Positions 1 to 6,838 of a stretch of 10,883 nucleotides of DNA are shown here, one piece after another. The notes beneath the pieces were generated by a model. That model ran no database searches. It had not been told where the DNA came from and was given only the letters and a program-made list of their open reading frames with translations. Source of the DNA: CAVQGZ01 sp964400785 (GTDB taxonomy: Bacteria > Actinomycetota > Actinomycetes > Jiangellales > Jiangellaceae). The DNA is taken from NCBI GenBank assembly GCA_964400785.1, contig CAYNWB010000069.1, forward strand, positions 1 through 10,883. Direction: 5' to 3'. Position 1 is the first letter of the stretch. Each line of letters begins with the position of its first letter. The position numbers and the translations under genes are program-made.

Positions 1-128
1 AGCAGCCGGTCCAGCGCCGTGTCGAGCAGCTCGACAAGGGCGGTCGGCGTGAGCCCTGCCGCGGCCTCGACGAGATCGTCGACGGCCACGCGGCCGCCGG
101 CGACACCCGACTCACGACTCGAACACAT
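1..128 (-). CDS. N-terminus of probable DUF222/13E12-type HNH endonuclease protein (partial)
   Basis: An open frame starts at ATG 128 and runs off the left edge, giving 42 residues. The peptide begins MCSSRESGVAGG, followed by an amphipathic helical stretch (VDDLVEAAAGL, then TALVELLDTALDRL) with the leucine spacing seen at the start of DUF222 domains. No HNH motif can be seen because only the first part lies inside the window. The call rests mainly on context: an SOS-type box lies directly on the start codon, and the mycobacterial REP13E12/DUF222-HNH genes are a known LexA-regulated group. The start is supported by a strong promoter whose predicted transcription start falls on the A of the ATG, so the mRNA is probably leaderless. 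Another LexA-controlled protein with a helical N-terminus would fit equally well on the peptide alone. That this is a gene is fairly safe; the family is moderate. Confidence 0.5.
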   Translation of the reverse strand, partial: MCSSRESGVAGGRVAVDDLVEAAAGLTPTALVELLDTALDRL

Positions 129-163
129 GTATGAATAATAGCCCCTGAGCAGCACCGACACAA
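119..163 (-). promoter_or_regulatory. SOS-regulated leaderless promoter (LexA box on -10/start)
   Basis: Read on the minus strand, TTGTGT (163-158) and TATTAT (140-135) are separated by exactly 17 nt, a near-ideal sigma-70-type promoter for an actinobacterium. Six bases after TATTAT comes ATG 128. The 16-mer TCATACATGTGTTCGA (134-119) matches the mycobacterial SOS consensus TCGAAC-N4-GTTCGA with one perfect half (GTTCGA) and one half matching 4 of 6. LexA bound here would cover the start point and block transcription until DNA damage. Confidence 0.65.
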
Positions 164-239
164 GGCCGAGATGTCAGATGTGTGCAGAACCAGAGAACTA
201 CACGACGGTGCACGCCCGAGCTCGTCGACACGAACGTCG

Positions 240-1499
240 TCATGACCCGGGTCGCCGACGGCGGACGACCAGCAGCAGGGCGAGCAGAAGCACAGCCAGT
301 CCCGTCGCGGCCCAGCCGAGCACTCCGAATCCGAAGACGGTGACCACGACGCCGGCCAAGGCCCCACCGGCCGCGGCGGCCAGGCTCATCGCGGTGTCTG
401 AGGCCCCCTGGACGGCTGCCCGCTCAGGCCCGGTGACGCCGTCGGCGATCATCGCGGACGCGGCCACGAGGCACGCCGACCAGCCGACTCCCAGCAGCAC
501 GAGACCGATGGAGATCGCGGCGGAGCTACCGGGCATCGAGACGGCGGCCAGCGCCGACGACACGGCGAGCACCGCCGCGCCGCCCACCGATACCGGCAGT
601 CGGCCGAACCTGTCGGCGAGCCACCCCATCACCGGGCTGAGCGCGTACATGCCTGCCACGTGACCGCTGATGACCAGGCCGATGACGCTGATGCTCGCCC
701 CGCCGTCGTTGAGGTGGATGGGGGTCATGACCATGACCGCGACCATCACGGTGTGGGCAGTCGCTGCCGTGACGATGCCCACGGCAGCCCTCGGAGACCG
801 CCGCGCCACCCGTAGCCCGATGCGAAGGGACGGTCGCGCTGCACCGAGGCGGGCGAGGCCACCGGACATCGCCAATGGGTCGGGCCGCAACCCCAGCAGC
901 ACGACGAGGGCCGACAGGGCCAATGAGGCGGCCGCGATCACGTAGGGCCCGGCGAGCGGGTCGATGCCCACCGCCGACCCCAGCGCAGCAGCCGGGCCGA
1001 CAAGGTTGGGTCCCAGCACCGCCCCCACCGTCGTGGCCCAGACGACGACCGACAGCGACCGGGCGCGTTCCTCGGGGCGGGCGAGGTCGGTCGCCGCGAA
1101 CCGTGCCTGCAGTCCCGCCGCGGTTCCGCCACCGAGCAGACCCGCCCCGGCCAGCAGCAGCGCAACCGACCCGACCTCGGTCGACAGCACGGCGACCACT
1201 GCTCCCAGTGATGCCAGCACCAAAGCGGCGGCCAGACCAGGGCCACGTCCCAGCCGCGCCGAGAGCCGCGCGGCAGGCAACGCGACCATCGCTGCGCCGA
1301 GCACCTGGCTGGTCTGCACGAGGCCTGCGAGGTCTCGTCGCCCCAGCACCTCGGCGGCCACCAGTGCACCCACGCTGACGCCGGCGCCGACACCGATGCC
1401 TGTCAGCATCTGGGCGCCGGAGAGCACGAGAAGTGTGCGTCGTTGCACCCGGTCGGGGCCGGCCGCGAGGGACGCGGCGGTGGCACTGGGCGCTGTCAC
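240..1499 (-). CDS. MFS efflux transporter
   Basis: The protein has 419 residues and about 12 hydrophobic segments, the normal size for a major facilitator. MFS landmarks are visible. A degenerate motif A (LSARLGRGPGL, residues 79-89) follows TM2. VGAVLGP (about 158-164) resembles the motif C of antiporters in TM5. A good second motif A (GWLADRFGRL, 292-301) lies between TM8 and TM9. A cytoplasmic central loop (about 205-240) is rich in Arg, and the C-terminus ends in VVRRRRPGS. The GTG start at 1499 is preceded by TAGCCT (1511-1506) with a 6-nt gap, so the transcript is probably leaderless. It is divergent from the ceramidase-like gene with only 39 nt between. The substrate cannot be told. 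Export of a drug or of a product of the neighbouring lipid genes is possible, but nothing in the sequence shows it. Confidence 0.85.
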   Translation of the reverse strand: MTAPSATAASLAAGPDRVQRRTLLVLSGAQMLTGIGVGAGVSVGALVAAEVLGRRDLAGLVQTSQVLGAAMVALPAARLSARLGRGPGLAAALVLASLGAVVAVLSTEVGSVALLLAGAGLLGGGTAAGLQARFAATDLARPEERARSLSVVVWATTVGAVLGPNLVGPAAALGSAVGIDPLAGPYVIAAASLALSALVVLLGLRPDPLAMSGGLARLGAARPSLRIGLRVARRSPRAAVGIVTAATAHTVMVAVMVMTPIHLNDGGASISVIGLVISGHVAGMYALSPVMGWLADRFGRLPVSVGGAAVLAVSSALAAVSMPGSSAAISIGLVLLGVGWSACLVAASAMIADGVTGPERAAVQGASDTAMSLAAAAGGALAGVVVTVFGFGVLGWAATGLAVLLLALLLVVRRRRPGS

Positions 1500-1538
1500 C
1501 CGCGCAGGCTAGTCGCGAGGCGCTGGCACACTGCGGGC
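1500..1538. promoter_or_regulatory. Compact divergent promoter region, MFS / ceramidase-like gene
   Basis: These 39 nt must serve both genes unless promoters lie inside the coding regions. Toward the MFS gene there is TAGCCT (1511-1506), 6 nt before its GTG. Toward the ceramidase-like gene there is CACACT (1527-1532), also 6 nt before its GTG. No convincing -35 is seen for either. The spacing fits leaderless transcription, but the second hexamer is a poor -10. Confidence 0.3.
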
Positions 1539-2336
1539 GTGAACCGATCGGCCCTCGTGCGCGCGGTGCTGCCCACCGCCGTCGTGGGCGCCGTGCTCAC
1601 CGCCGCGGTGACGTTCGGTCGCACCCGCTGGCCCGACCAGGCGCCGGCGACCTGTCTGCCCGCCGACTGCTTCTGCGAGGCCGTGCGTGTCGAGGGGCTG
1701 GCCCAGCCGGTCAACTCCGTCACCTCGTTGGCCTACGTGCTGCTCGGTCTGTGGGCGCTGGTCGGCGGAGTCGCCACACCCCGCTCGGACACCGAGACTC
1801 GCCTGCTCACCCGAGCCGTGGGTGTCGTGCTCGTGGCTCTGGGCGTCGGCAGCTTCTGGTACCACGGCACGCTCACCCTGCTGGGGCAGGTTCTGGACGT
1901 CCAGGGCATGTACGTGCTGGGCATGCTGATCGTGGTGGCCGCCCTGGTGCGCCGAGGCGTGCTCGGGCCGAGAGCGGCGGTATGGGTGTACGTACTGGCG
2001 TGTATCGCGCTCGCCGCGGCCCAGGTCGTGGCGCCCGAGTCACGACGGGTGCTCTTCGCGCTGGTGCTCGTCCCCGGGATCGTGCTCGAGGCGCTGCCGG
2101 GCACCACGGGAGTACCGGTGCGCTCGAGCGCGACCCGGCCCTTCCGCCTCGGCGTGGTGCTGCTCGTGCTCGCCTACGTCGTCTGGGTGCTCGACAACAC
2201 CGGTGTCGTGTGCTGGCCGACCTCTGTGTTCCAGGGCCACGGGGTCTGGCACGTGCTGACGGCCGTCGCGGCCGTGCTCGTGGTCTCGCACTACATCCGC
2301 ACCGCGGGCGGACGAGCGCGTCACCTGGTGGCCTGA
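1539..2336 (+). CDS. Ceramidase-family (CREST superfamily) integral membrane hydrolase
   Basis: The protein has 265 residues and about seven membrane segments. It keeps the catalytic pattern of alkaline ceramidases. S105-x3-H109 is followed 11 residues later by D120 (GSFWYHGTLTLLGQVLD), and near the C-terminus H234-x3-H238 lies in GHGVWH. The spacing equals that of human ACER3 (S77, H81, D92, H217, H221), whose three histidines bind zinc. The N-terminal C46-E47 and AQPVNS (55-60) resemble the calcium-site region of ACER, but a glutamate there seems to be replaced by Q56. The family hydrolyses amide bonds of ceramides; bacterial substrates are mostly unknown. I chose GTG 1539 because the longer frame from 1443 would overlap the divergent MFS gene and its first 32 residues look unstructured. 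The reductase gene follows after 27 nt and is probably co-transcribed. The fold is well supported; the substrate is open. Confidence 0.8.
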   Translation: MNRSALVRAVLPTAVVGAVLTAAVTFGRTRWPDQAPATCLPADCFCEAVRVEGLAQPVNSVTSLAYVLLGLWALVGGVATPRSDTETRLLTRAVGVVLVALGVGSFWYHGTLTLLGQVLDVQGMYVLGMLIVVAALVRRGVLGPRAAVWVYVLACIALAAAQVVAPESRRVLFALVLVPGIVLEALPGTTGVPVRSSATRPFRLGVVLLVLAYVVWVLDNTGVVCWPTSVFQGHGVWHVLTAVAAVLVVSHYIRTAGGRARHLVA

Positions 2337-2363
2337 GCCGGCCGGGCCGAGCAGGATCACGCC

Positions 2364-3515
2364 GTGGAGTCGTGGGACGTTGTCGTCGTCGGCGCCGGAC
2401 CCGCCGGGGCCGCCGCCGCGCTGGCGGCACGTCGCCGCGACCCGGCAGCACGGGTGCTGCTGCTCGACCGTCAGCACTTTCCGCGCGACAAGCCGTGCGG
2501 TGACGGCGTGGCGCCGGAGGCCTTCGACGTGCTCGCACATCTCGGCGTCACGGGTGTCGACGAGGGTCACGCCGCGGTGGAGTGGCTGCGCGTCCAGTCG
2601 CCCGGGGGCTCGGTGGCTCATCGACGCATGCGCCGCCCGGCACGCGTCATCCCGCGCAGCGTGCTGGACGCGCGCATCGTCGCGGCCGCCGTGCAAGCGG
2701 GCGCCGTCCTGCGTCGACACACCGTGCGATCGGTGGTTGCGGGTGCGCGCACCGCCGTCGTCGACGACGCGTTCGAGGCCCCGACGGTGGTCGGTGCCGA
2801 CGGTGCGAACGGTGTGGTTCGGCGCTGCCTGGGCATCGGGCCGCCACCGCAGGGGCACCTGGCCATCGCCATCCGTGGCTATGCACCCGATGGAGCCGGC
2901 GAGCCCCTGGCGACCCAGCTGATCCACATGGACGACGGCGACCGGTGGCCGGCCTACGCGTGGTCGTTCCCTCTGGCCGACGGCTCCGGCCGGGCGAACG
3001 TGGGCTACGGCGTGCTGGTCGATCGAGCCCGGCCCGTGGGCAGACACGAGCTGGTGGCCCGGATGCATCAGGTGATCGGCTGGTCGGCCGACGCGATCGC
3101 TCTGCGGGCGCACCACCTGCCGTTGTCGTCGAGCAGGCCGCCCCAGCCGGACGGGCGGGTGCTGCTGGCGGGTGATGCCGCGTCGCTGGTCAACCCGTTC
3201 ACCGGGGAGGGCATCTACTACGCCCTGCTGTCGGGCGCCCTCGCCGGACGGGCCGCCGTCGAGTCCCGTCGACCCGCTGCCATCTACCGTGCCCAGCTGC
3301 ACGATCGGCTGGGCAGGCACCATCGGGACACGACGCTGCTGAGCCGCCTGGTGCGCTCGCGCCGTCTCGTCGATGCCGGCATCAGCGCCGCGGGCGGCAG
3401 CCAACCGGTGTTCGACGACGTCGTGGCGATGGGCCTGGCCGATGGGCACCTGACGGGTCGACTGCTCACCGGTACCGCCCGTGCCTTCGTCCAGCGTTCG
3501 TCCCGGGCCCGGTGA
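2364..3515 (+). CDS. Geranylgeranyl-reductase-family FAD-dependent oxidoreductase
   Basis: The protein has 383 residues, a usual length for this family. The FAD-binding Rossmann motif GAGPAG is at 10-15. The family's cysteine motif KPCGDG is at 43-48, the second dinucleotide contact GADGANG at 144-150, and GDAASLVNPFTGEG at 270-283 contacts the FAD ribityl chain. AYAWSFPLADG with ANVGYG (198-216) is the typical substrate-side sheet of geranylgeranyl reductases. The family saturates isoprenoid chains of quinones, phospholipids or chlorophyll-type compounds; some members are hydroxylases. The GTG start is preceded by GCAGGATC, a weak ribosome binding site. The gene lies 27 nt after the ceramidase-like gene and converges on the unknown gene with an 11-nt gap. 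The nearby UbiA makes prenyl-chain saturation the best guess. No typical membrane segment is seen. Confidence 0.85.
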   Translation: MESWDVVVVGAGPAGAAAALAARRRDPAARVLLLDRQHFPRDKPCGDGVAPEAFDVLAHLGVTGVDEGHAAVEWLRVQSPGGSVAHRRMRRPARVIPRSVLDARIVAAAVQAGAVLRRHTVRSVVAGARTAVVDDAFEAPTVVGADGANGVVRRCLGIGPPPQGHLAIAIRGYAPDGAGEPLATQLIHMDDGDRWPAYAWSFPLADGSGRANVGYGVLVDRARPVGRHELVARMHQVIGWSADAIALRAHHLPLSSSRPPQPDGRVLLAGDAASLVNPFTGEGIYYALLSGALAGRAAVESRRPAAIYRAQLHDRLGRHHRDTTLLSRLVRSRRLVDAGISAAGGSQPVFDDVVAMGLADGHLTGRLLTGTARAFVQRSSRAR

Positions 3516-3526
3516 CGCCCGGTGGG

Positions 3527-4381
3527 TCAGGCCGGTGGCTCGTCGTAGTACCGAGCATCGCGCAGAAAGGCGCGGAAGAAGCAGACGATGTAGCCCATGC
3601 GCTCGTCGTAGTCCTCCCAGGACGGGGCGTCGCTGGCCGTACCGTCCAGACCTGGGTCCTGCCCGAACTGGCGTACCAGGGCGACGAGGCGCTCGTCCTG
3701 CAGCTGCGACAGCACGTCGGGGTAGGCGGCGCCGTGCAGGTAGGTCGGCCGGGGCACGTCACGGTGAACCTGGACGGGACCATCCGGGGTGACGACCGAC
3801 ACCAGACGGGTGGTCAGCAGCCCGACGACGCCACCCAGCGGCATCGCGGCATCCACGAACTCGTCCGCCAGCTGCTGCTCGTGCGCGGCCACCTGGATGT
3901 TGGAGCGCAGCACCAGCTCAGCGTGCCGCTTGTCCAGACCGGGGGTGGCCAGAGGGGGGTCGTGGGCGGCAAGCGCGGCGGCCTCGTGGTAGCCCGAGAA
4001 GGCCTGCACCAGATACGGGACCCCGTCGAACAGGGGATGGTCGAGCGTGCGTGCCAGCGCCGTGTCGGTCACGCCCCCCGCACGCTGCACCTGCTCGCGC
4101 CACACCACGAACCGCGGCCCGATGTCGGCGATGATGGCACGGTTGCCGGCGGCCACCGCTGCCGACGTCCCCCAGTCGACCGGCAGCCCCTCGCCGCGGA
4201 TCACCCGGCCCGCCGTCGCGCTCGCCCACGCCCCGAACGCCAGCCAGTTCACGTCGCGGCTGCCGATCACGTCCGCGACCTCGAGTGCCAGCGCCCGGTA
4301 GGTCGCCGTGATGGCACGGTTGCGTCGCACGGGGTCGTCGACGGCCGCCACGTCGGCGACCTGCTGCAGGGTCAACGGCAC
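3527..4381 (-). CDS. Conserved protein of unknown function, divergent from UbiA
   Basis: The protein has 284 residues, mostly helical and soluble-looking, with no signal peptide. I do not recognise a characterised family. Distinctive blocks are RNRAITATYRALA (about 20-32), NWLAFGAWAS followed by IRGEGLP (45-54 and 61-67), a His/Glu-rich helix VAAHEQQLADEF (164-175), and a C-terminal WEDYDERMGYIVCFFR (255-270). The invariant-looking Trp, His, Glu, Asp and Arg could form an active site, but this is a guess. Two GTG starts lie 6 nt apart (4387 and 4381). I prefer 4381 because AAGAAT ends exactly 6 nt before it, as in other leaderless genes of this window. A longer open frame upstream (to 5206) is antisense to UbiA and not real. 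It is divergent from UbiA with 49-78 nt between (counted to the leader ORF or to the UbiA start), which suggests co-regulation. Confidence 0.7.
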   Translation of the reverse strand: MPLTLQQVADVAAVDDPVRRNRAITATYRALALEVADVIGSRDVNWLAFGAWASATAGRVIRGEGLPVDWGTSAAVAAGNRAIIADIGPRFVVWREQVQRAGGVTDTALARTLDHPLFDGVPYLVQAFSGYHEAAALAAHDPPLATPGLDKRHAELVLRSNIQVAAHEQQLADEFVDAAMPLGGVVGLLTTRLVSVVTPDGPVQVHRDVPRPTYLHGAAYPDVLSQLQDERLVALVRQFGQDPGLDGTASDAPSWEDYDERMGYIVCFFRAFLRDARYYDEPPA

Positions 4382-4419
4382 CGGCACATTCTTGCGTGAG
4401 ACTGGTACCGACCGACGAC

Positions 4420-4469
4420 AGGAGCACACAATGGGCACGACGGCGACGCAGGGTGGGTCGTGTCGCTGA
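4420..4469 (+). CDS. 12-codon upstream ORF overlapping the UbiA start
   Basis: A strong Shine-Dalgarno AGGAG (4420-4424) stands 6 nt before ATG 4431. That ATG opens MGTTATQGGSCR and ends at TGA 4467-4469. The UbiA start GTG 4460 lies inside it in another frame, so the two overlap by 10 nt. This arrangement fits a leader peptide with translational coupling. A sequencing error that breaks a longer UbiA N-terminus would look the same. The feature begins at the ribosome binding site; the ORF itself is 4431-4469. Confidence 0.4.
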
Positions 4470-5278
4470 GTAGCAGCCACGCCACGGCACGGGGTCTGCT
4501 GCTGGCGAGCCACCTGGCGCCGACGGTCACCGTGACCGTTCTCGTGGCCCTGCTGGCGTCCGCGGTCGGGGTGCCCGGGGGCAGCGTGGTCGGCCTCACC
4601 GTCGCCGTGCTGCTCGGCCAGCTGTCCATCGGCTGGAGCAACGACGCCGCGGATGCCGCCGACGACCGGCGTGCCGGTCGTGCCACCAAGCCGGTCGTGG
4701 CGGGGCTGGTCTCGACGCGCACGCTGTGGCAAGCCGCCGTCGTCGCACTGGGAGCCAGCATCGTGGCCTCGGTGGTGCTGCTGGGCTGGGCCACCGGCGG
4801 GTTGCACGTGCTCGCCGTCCTCGGGGCCTGGGCCTACAACCTGGGGCTGAAGGACACGCCGCTCTCGCCCGTGCCCTACGGGCTGGCCTTCGGGCTGCTG
4901 CCCGTGATCCTGGGACGCCTGGGCGAGCCGGAGGTGGCCGTACCAGGCTGGGTCGTGCTGTCCACCGCGTGTCTGGGGGTCGCTGCGCACCTGGCGAACA
5001 CCGCGCCGGACGTCCAGTCCGACCGGCTGGTGGGTCGTGGCGGGCTCGCCGTCGTTGTCGGCAGCCCCGCCGCGCGCGGGCTCGCCGTGGCCCTGGCTGC
5101 CGGGGCCGGGCTGACCGTCGTGGTCGCCGGCCCCGGCGGGGGAGTGGTGCTGATCGCGTCGCTGGTTCTCGTGCTGCCGTTGGCCGCGGCGGCGGTCGTC
5201 GCGCACGGGCGCTGGCTCTTCCCGGCGCTGATGCTGGTGGCCGTCATCGCTGCCACGGGGCTGCTGGTGCTGACGTGA
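4460..5278 (+). CDS. UbiA-family membrane prenyltransferase
   Basis: The protein has 272 residues and about eight to nine membrane segments. The first aspartate motif is SNDAADAADD (60-69, an NDxxDxxxD pattern) and the second is NTAPDVQSD (180-188, DxxxD), each closing a conserved helix. These bind the magnesium-diphosphate of a prenyl donor. YNLGLKDTPLSPVPYG (126-141) is a loop often seen in this actinobacterial subgroup. The enzyme would move a polyprenyl group onto an aromatic or other acceptor in the membrane. GTG 4460 has AGGG (4450-4453) at 6-nt spacing and gives an N-terminus of normal length. It converges with the flavoprotein of the polyketide operon, with only 6 nt between stops. 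The acceptor is unknown; a product of that operon is a reasonable idea. It does not look like a clear MenA or CtaB. Confidence 0.85.
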   Translation: MSLSSSHATARGLLLASHLAPTVTVTVLVALLASAVGVPGGSVVGLTVAVLLGQLSIGWSNDAADAADDRRAGRATKPVVAGLVSTRTLWQAAVVALGASIVASVVLLGWATGGLHVLAVLGAWAYNLGLKDTPLSPVPYGLAFGLLPVILGRLGEPEVAVPGWVVLSTACLGVAAHLANTAPDVQSDRLVGRGGLAVVVGSPAARGLAVALAAGAGLTVVVAGPGGGVVLIASLVLVLPLAAAAVVAHGRWLFPALMLVAVIAATGLLVLT

Positions 5279-5284
5279 GGGTGC

Positions 5285-6301
5285 CTACGCGAGCTGGTTC
5301 ACCGCGGCGGCGAACACGCCGGGCAACCGCTGCGCAGCCGGCACCAGTGCCCGTCGCACGGGCGTCACGCGCGTCGAGCCAAGCAGGGCCTCGGTGATGA
5401 GCCGGGGTCGGCGGGTCGCACGCCGCCAGCGGGCCTCGTATGCCTCGGGTCGCCCCGCGGCCACGCACTGGACGAGCTCGCCGGCGCAGGCGAAGCCGAC
5501 CGCCAGGCCCTCACCGGTCAGCGCGTCGACGTACCCGGCGGCGTCGCCGACCAGCAGGGCCCGCCCGCGCACGCGCGCCGAGGCGCTCTGGCGCAGAGGG
5601 CCGGCGCCGCGCACCCGACTCGACACGGGTGCGCCGGCGAGCCGGTCGGCCAGCTCGGGGAACTCGGCCAGGCGTTGCTCGAACGTCCTGCCCGGTGCAC
5701 CGAGCACGGCCACGCCGACCTCGGACGGGCCGACCGGGGTGACGTAGGCCTCGCTGTGCTCGCCCCAGTACACCTCGACGTGGTCGCTCCACGCAGCGGT
5801 GGCGACATGGCGGCGCAGTCCGTACCGCGCCGGTCCCCGCGCCTGGGTCTGCAGCCCGAGGTCACGTCGCAGGGGGGAGTGCAGCCCGTCGGCGACAGCC
5901 ACGTAGCGAGCCTGCAGCGTGCCGACACGCACGCTGTCGCGATGCTGGTCCAGGTGGGTGACGCGCATGTGCACGGTCTCGACCCCCGCGGACTCCAGCC
6001 GATCCCGCAACGCCGCGACCAGTGCGGTGCGGCGCACCCCCCGACCAGGGCGGTCGCGAAACTCTGCGCTGGCGCGGTGCGTGCCGCGCAGGTAGGTGAC
6101 CCCGACCAGGTCGGCGCCTGGCGGGTGCACGCCGAGACGGCTCAGCGCCGCCACCGCCGAGGGCATGAGGCCCTCACCGCATGCCTTGTCGCCGTCACCG
6201 TCGCGCGACTCGGCCACCACGACGCGCAGACCCCGCTCTGCCGCCTCCAGGGCCGCGACCATGCCGACGGGGCCGCCACCGACGACGAGCAGGTCGATCA
6301 T
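5285..6301 (-). CDS. FAD-dependent oxidoreductase of the type III PKS operon (SrsC-like role)
   Basis: The protein has 338 residues. It shows the FAD motif GGGPVG (8-13), the cysteine motif DKACGEG (38-44), VADGLHS (136-142) and GDAAGYVDALTGEG (252-265). These place it in the same flavoprotein class as the gene at 2364 (geranylgeranyl reductase/FixC/aromatic hydroxylase group), though it is shorter. It is third in the operon: its ATG overlaps the stop of the methyltransferase gene by 4 nt (ATGA), so translation is probably coupled. In Streptomyces griseus the third srs gene encodes a flavoprotein hydroxylase that turns methylated alkylresorcinols into quinones. Position here argues for the same role, but the GGR-like cysteine motif leaves a reductase role open. 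Function within oxidoreductases is moderately sure. Confidence 0.8.
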   Translation of the reverse strand: MIDLLVVGGGPVGMVAALEAAERGLRVVVAESRDGDGDKACGEGLMPSAVAALSRLGVHPPGADLVGVTYLRGTHRASAEFRDRPGRGVRRTALVAALRDRLESAGVETVHMRVTHLDQHRDSVRVGTLQARYVAVADGLHSPLRRDLGLQTQARGPARYGLRRHVATAAWSDHVEVYWGEHSEAYVTPVGPSEVGVAVLGAPGRTFEQRLAEFPELADRLAGAPVSSRVRGAGPLRQSASARVRGRALLVGDAAGYVDALTGEGLAVGFACAGELVQCVAAGRPEAYEARWRRATRRPRLITEALLGSTRVTPVRRALVPAAQRLPGVFAAAVNQLA

Positions 6302-6825
6302 GCGGCATCGTGCAGGTGAGCCAGGGCACGCTCCTCGTCGCGCAGCCGAACGGTGAGCAGCGCCGCGTTGGCCAGCGTGAACACAGCAGCGGTGACCCAG
6401 GCGCTGTGCACCAGGGGCAGGGCGAACCCCTCGACGACCACGGCGACGTAGTTGGGGTGACGCATCCACCGGTAGGGGCCGGACGTGACGCGCCGAGCCC
6501 CCGGGACGACGATCACGCGGGCGTTCCACTGCCGCCCCAGAGTGCCGATGCACCACCAGCGCAGGGCCTGCGCGCCGAGCACGAGGGCGAGCATCGGCCA
6601 GCCCAGCCACGGCACGAACGGGCGATCGAGCAGCCACACCTCGGCCAGCGCCCCGACGAGCAGGCCGACGTGCAGCACCACCATCACCGGCCAGTGGCCG
6701 CGTCCGGACTCGACCCCGCCGCGAGCGAACGACCACGCGGCGTTGCGCCGCGCCACCACCATCTCGGCGAGCCGCTCGACGCCGACGGCGGCGATCAGCG
6801 CTGTGTAGGCGAGCAGGCTCGTCAT
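6298..6825 (-). CDS. Isoprenylcysteine carboxyl methyltransferase (ICMT)-family membrane methyltransferase
   Basis: The protein has 175 residues and about four to five membrane segments. Family marks are VERLAEMVVARRN (16-28), the SAM-binding signature GPYRWMRHPNY (116-126) and the end motif RLRDEERAL (160-168, RxxxEE). The family methylates with SAM inside the membrane. When it follows a type III polyketide synthase (SrsB in S. griseus, BpsB in Bacillus) it makes the methyl ether of alkylresorcinol or alkylpyrone, and that is the likely role here. ATG 6825 has GAGGGG about 9 nt upstream, inside the end of the polyketide synthase gene region. The gap to the synthase stop is 13 nt and the gene overlaps the next by 4 nt. 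Despite the family name, protein prenylcysteine is not a likely substrate. Confidence 0.88.
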   Translation of the reverse strand: MTSLLAYTALIAAVGVERLAEMVVARRNAAWSFARGGVESGRGHWPVMVVLHVGLLVGALAEVWLLDRPFVPWLGWPMLALVLGAQALRWWCIGTLGRQWNARVIVVPGARRVTSGPYRWMRHPNYVAVVVEGFALPLVHSAWVTAAVFTLANAALLTVRLRDEERALAHLHDAA

Positions 6826-6838
6826 GGCGGGCTGCCCC

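Noticed and set aside
129..239. Possible terminator or small gene in the gap between the DUF222-like gene and the MFS stop
   Set aside because: Apart from the SOS promoter I see only weak, long-range inverted repeats (ACGACG/CGTCGT) and no supported ORF.
1443..1538. Upstream start for the ceramidase-like gene at 1443
   Set aside because: The extra 32 residues overlap the divergent MFS gene and look random. GTG 1539 gives a start typical of the family.
3516..3526. Terminator in the convergent gap between the reductase and the unknown gene
   Set aside because: Only short GC stems of about 5 bp occur, overlapping coding sequence, with no T-tract.
4382..5206. N-terminal extension of the unknown gene (frame open to 5206)
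   Set aside because: It is antisense to the whole UbiA gene and rich in Gly/Gln/His/Arg without domain features. The real product starts near 4381.
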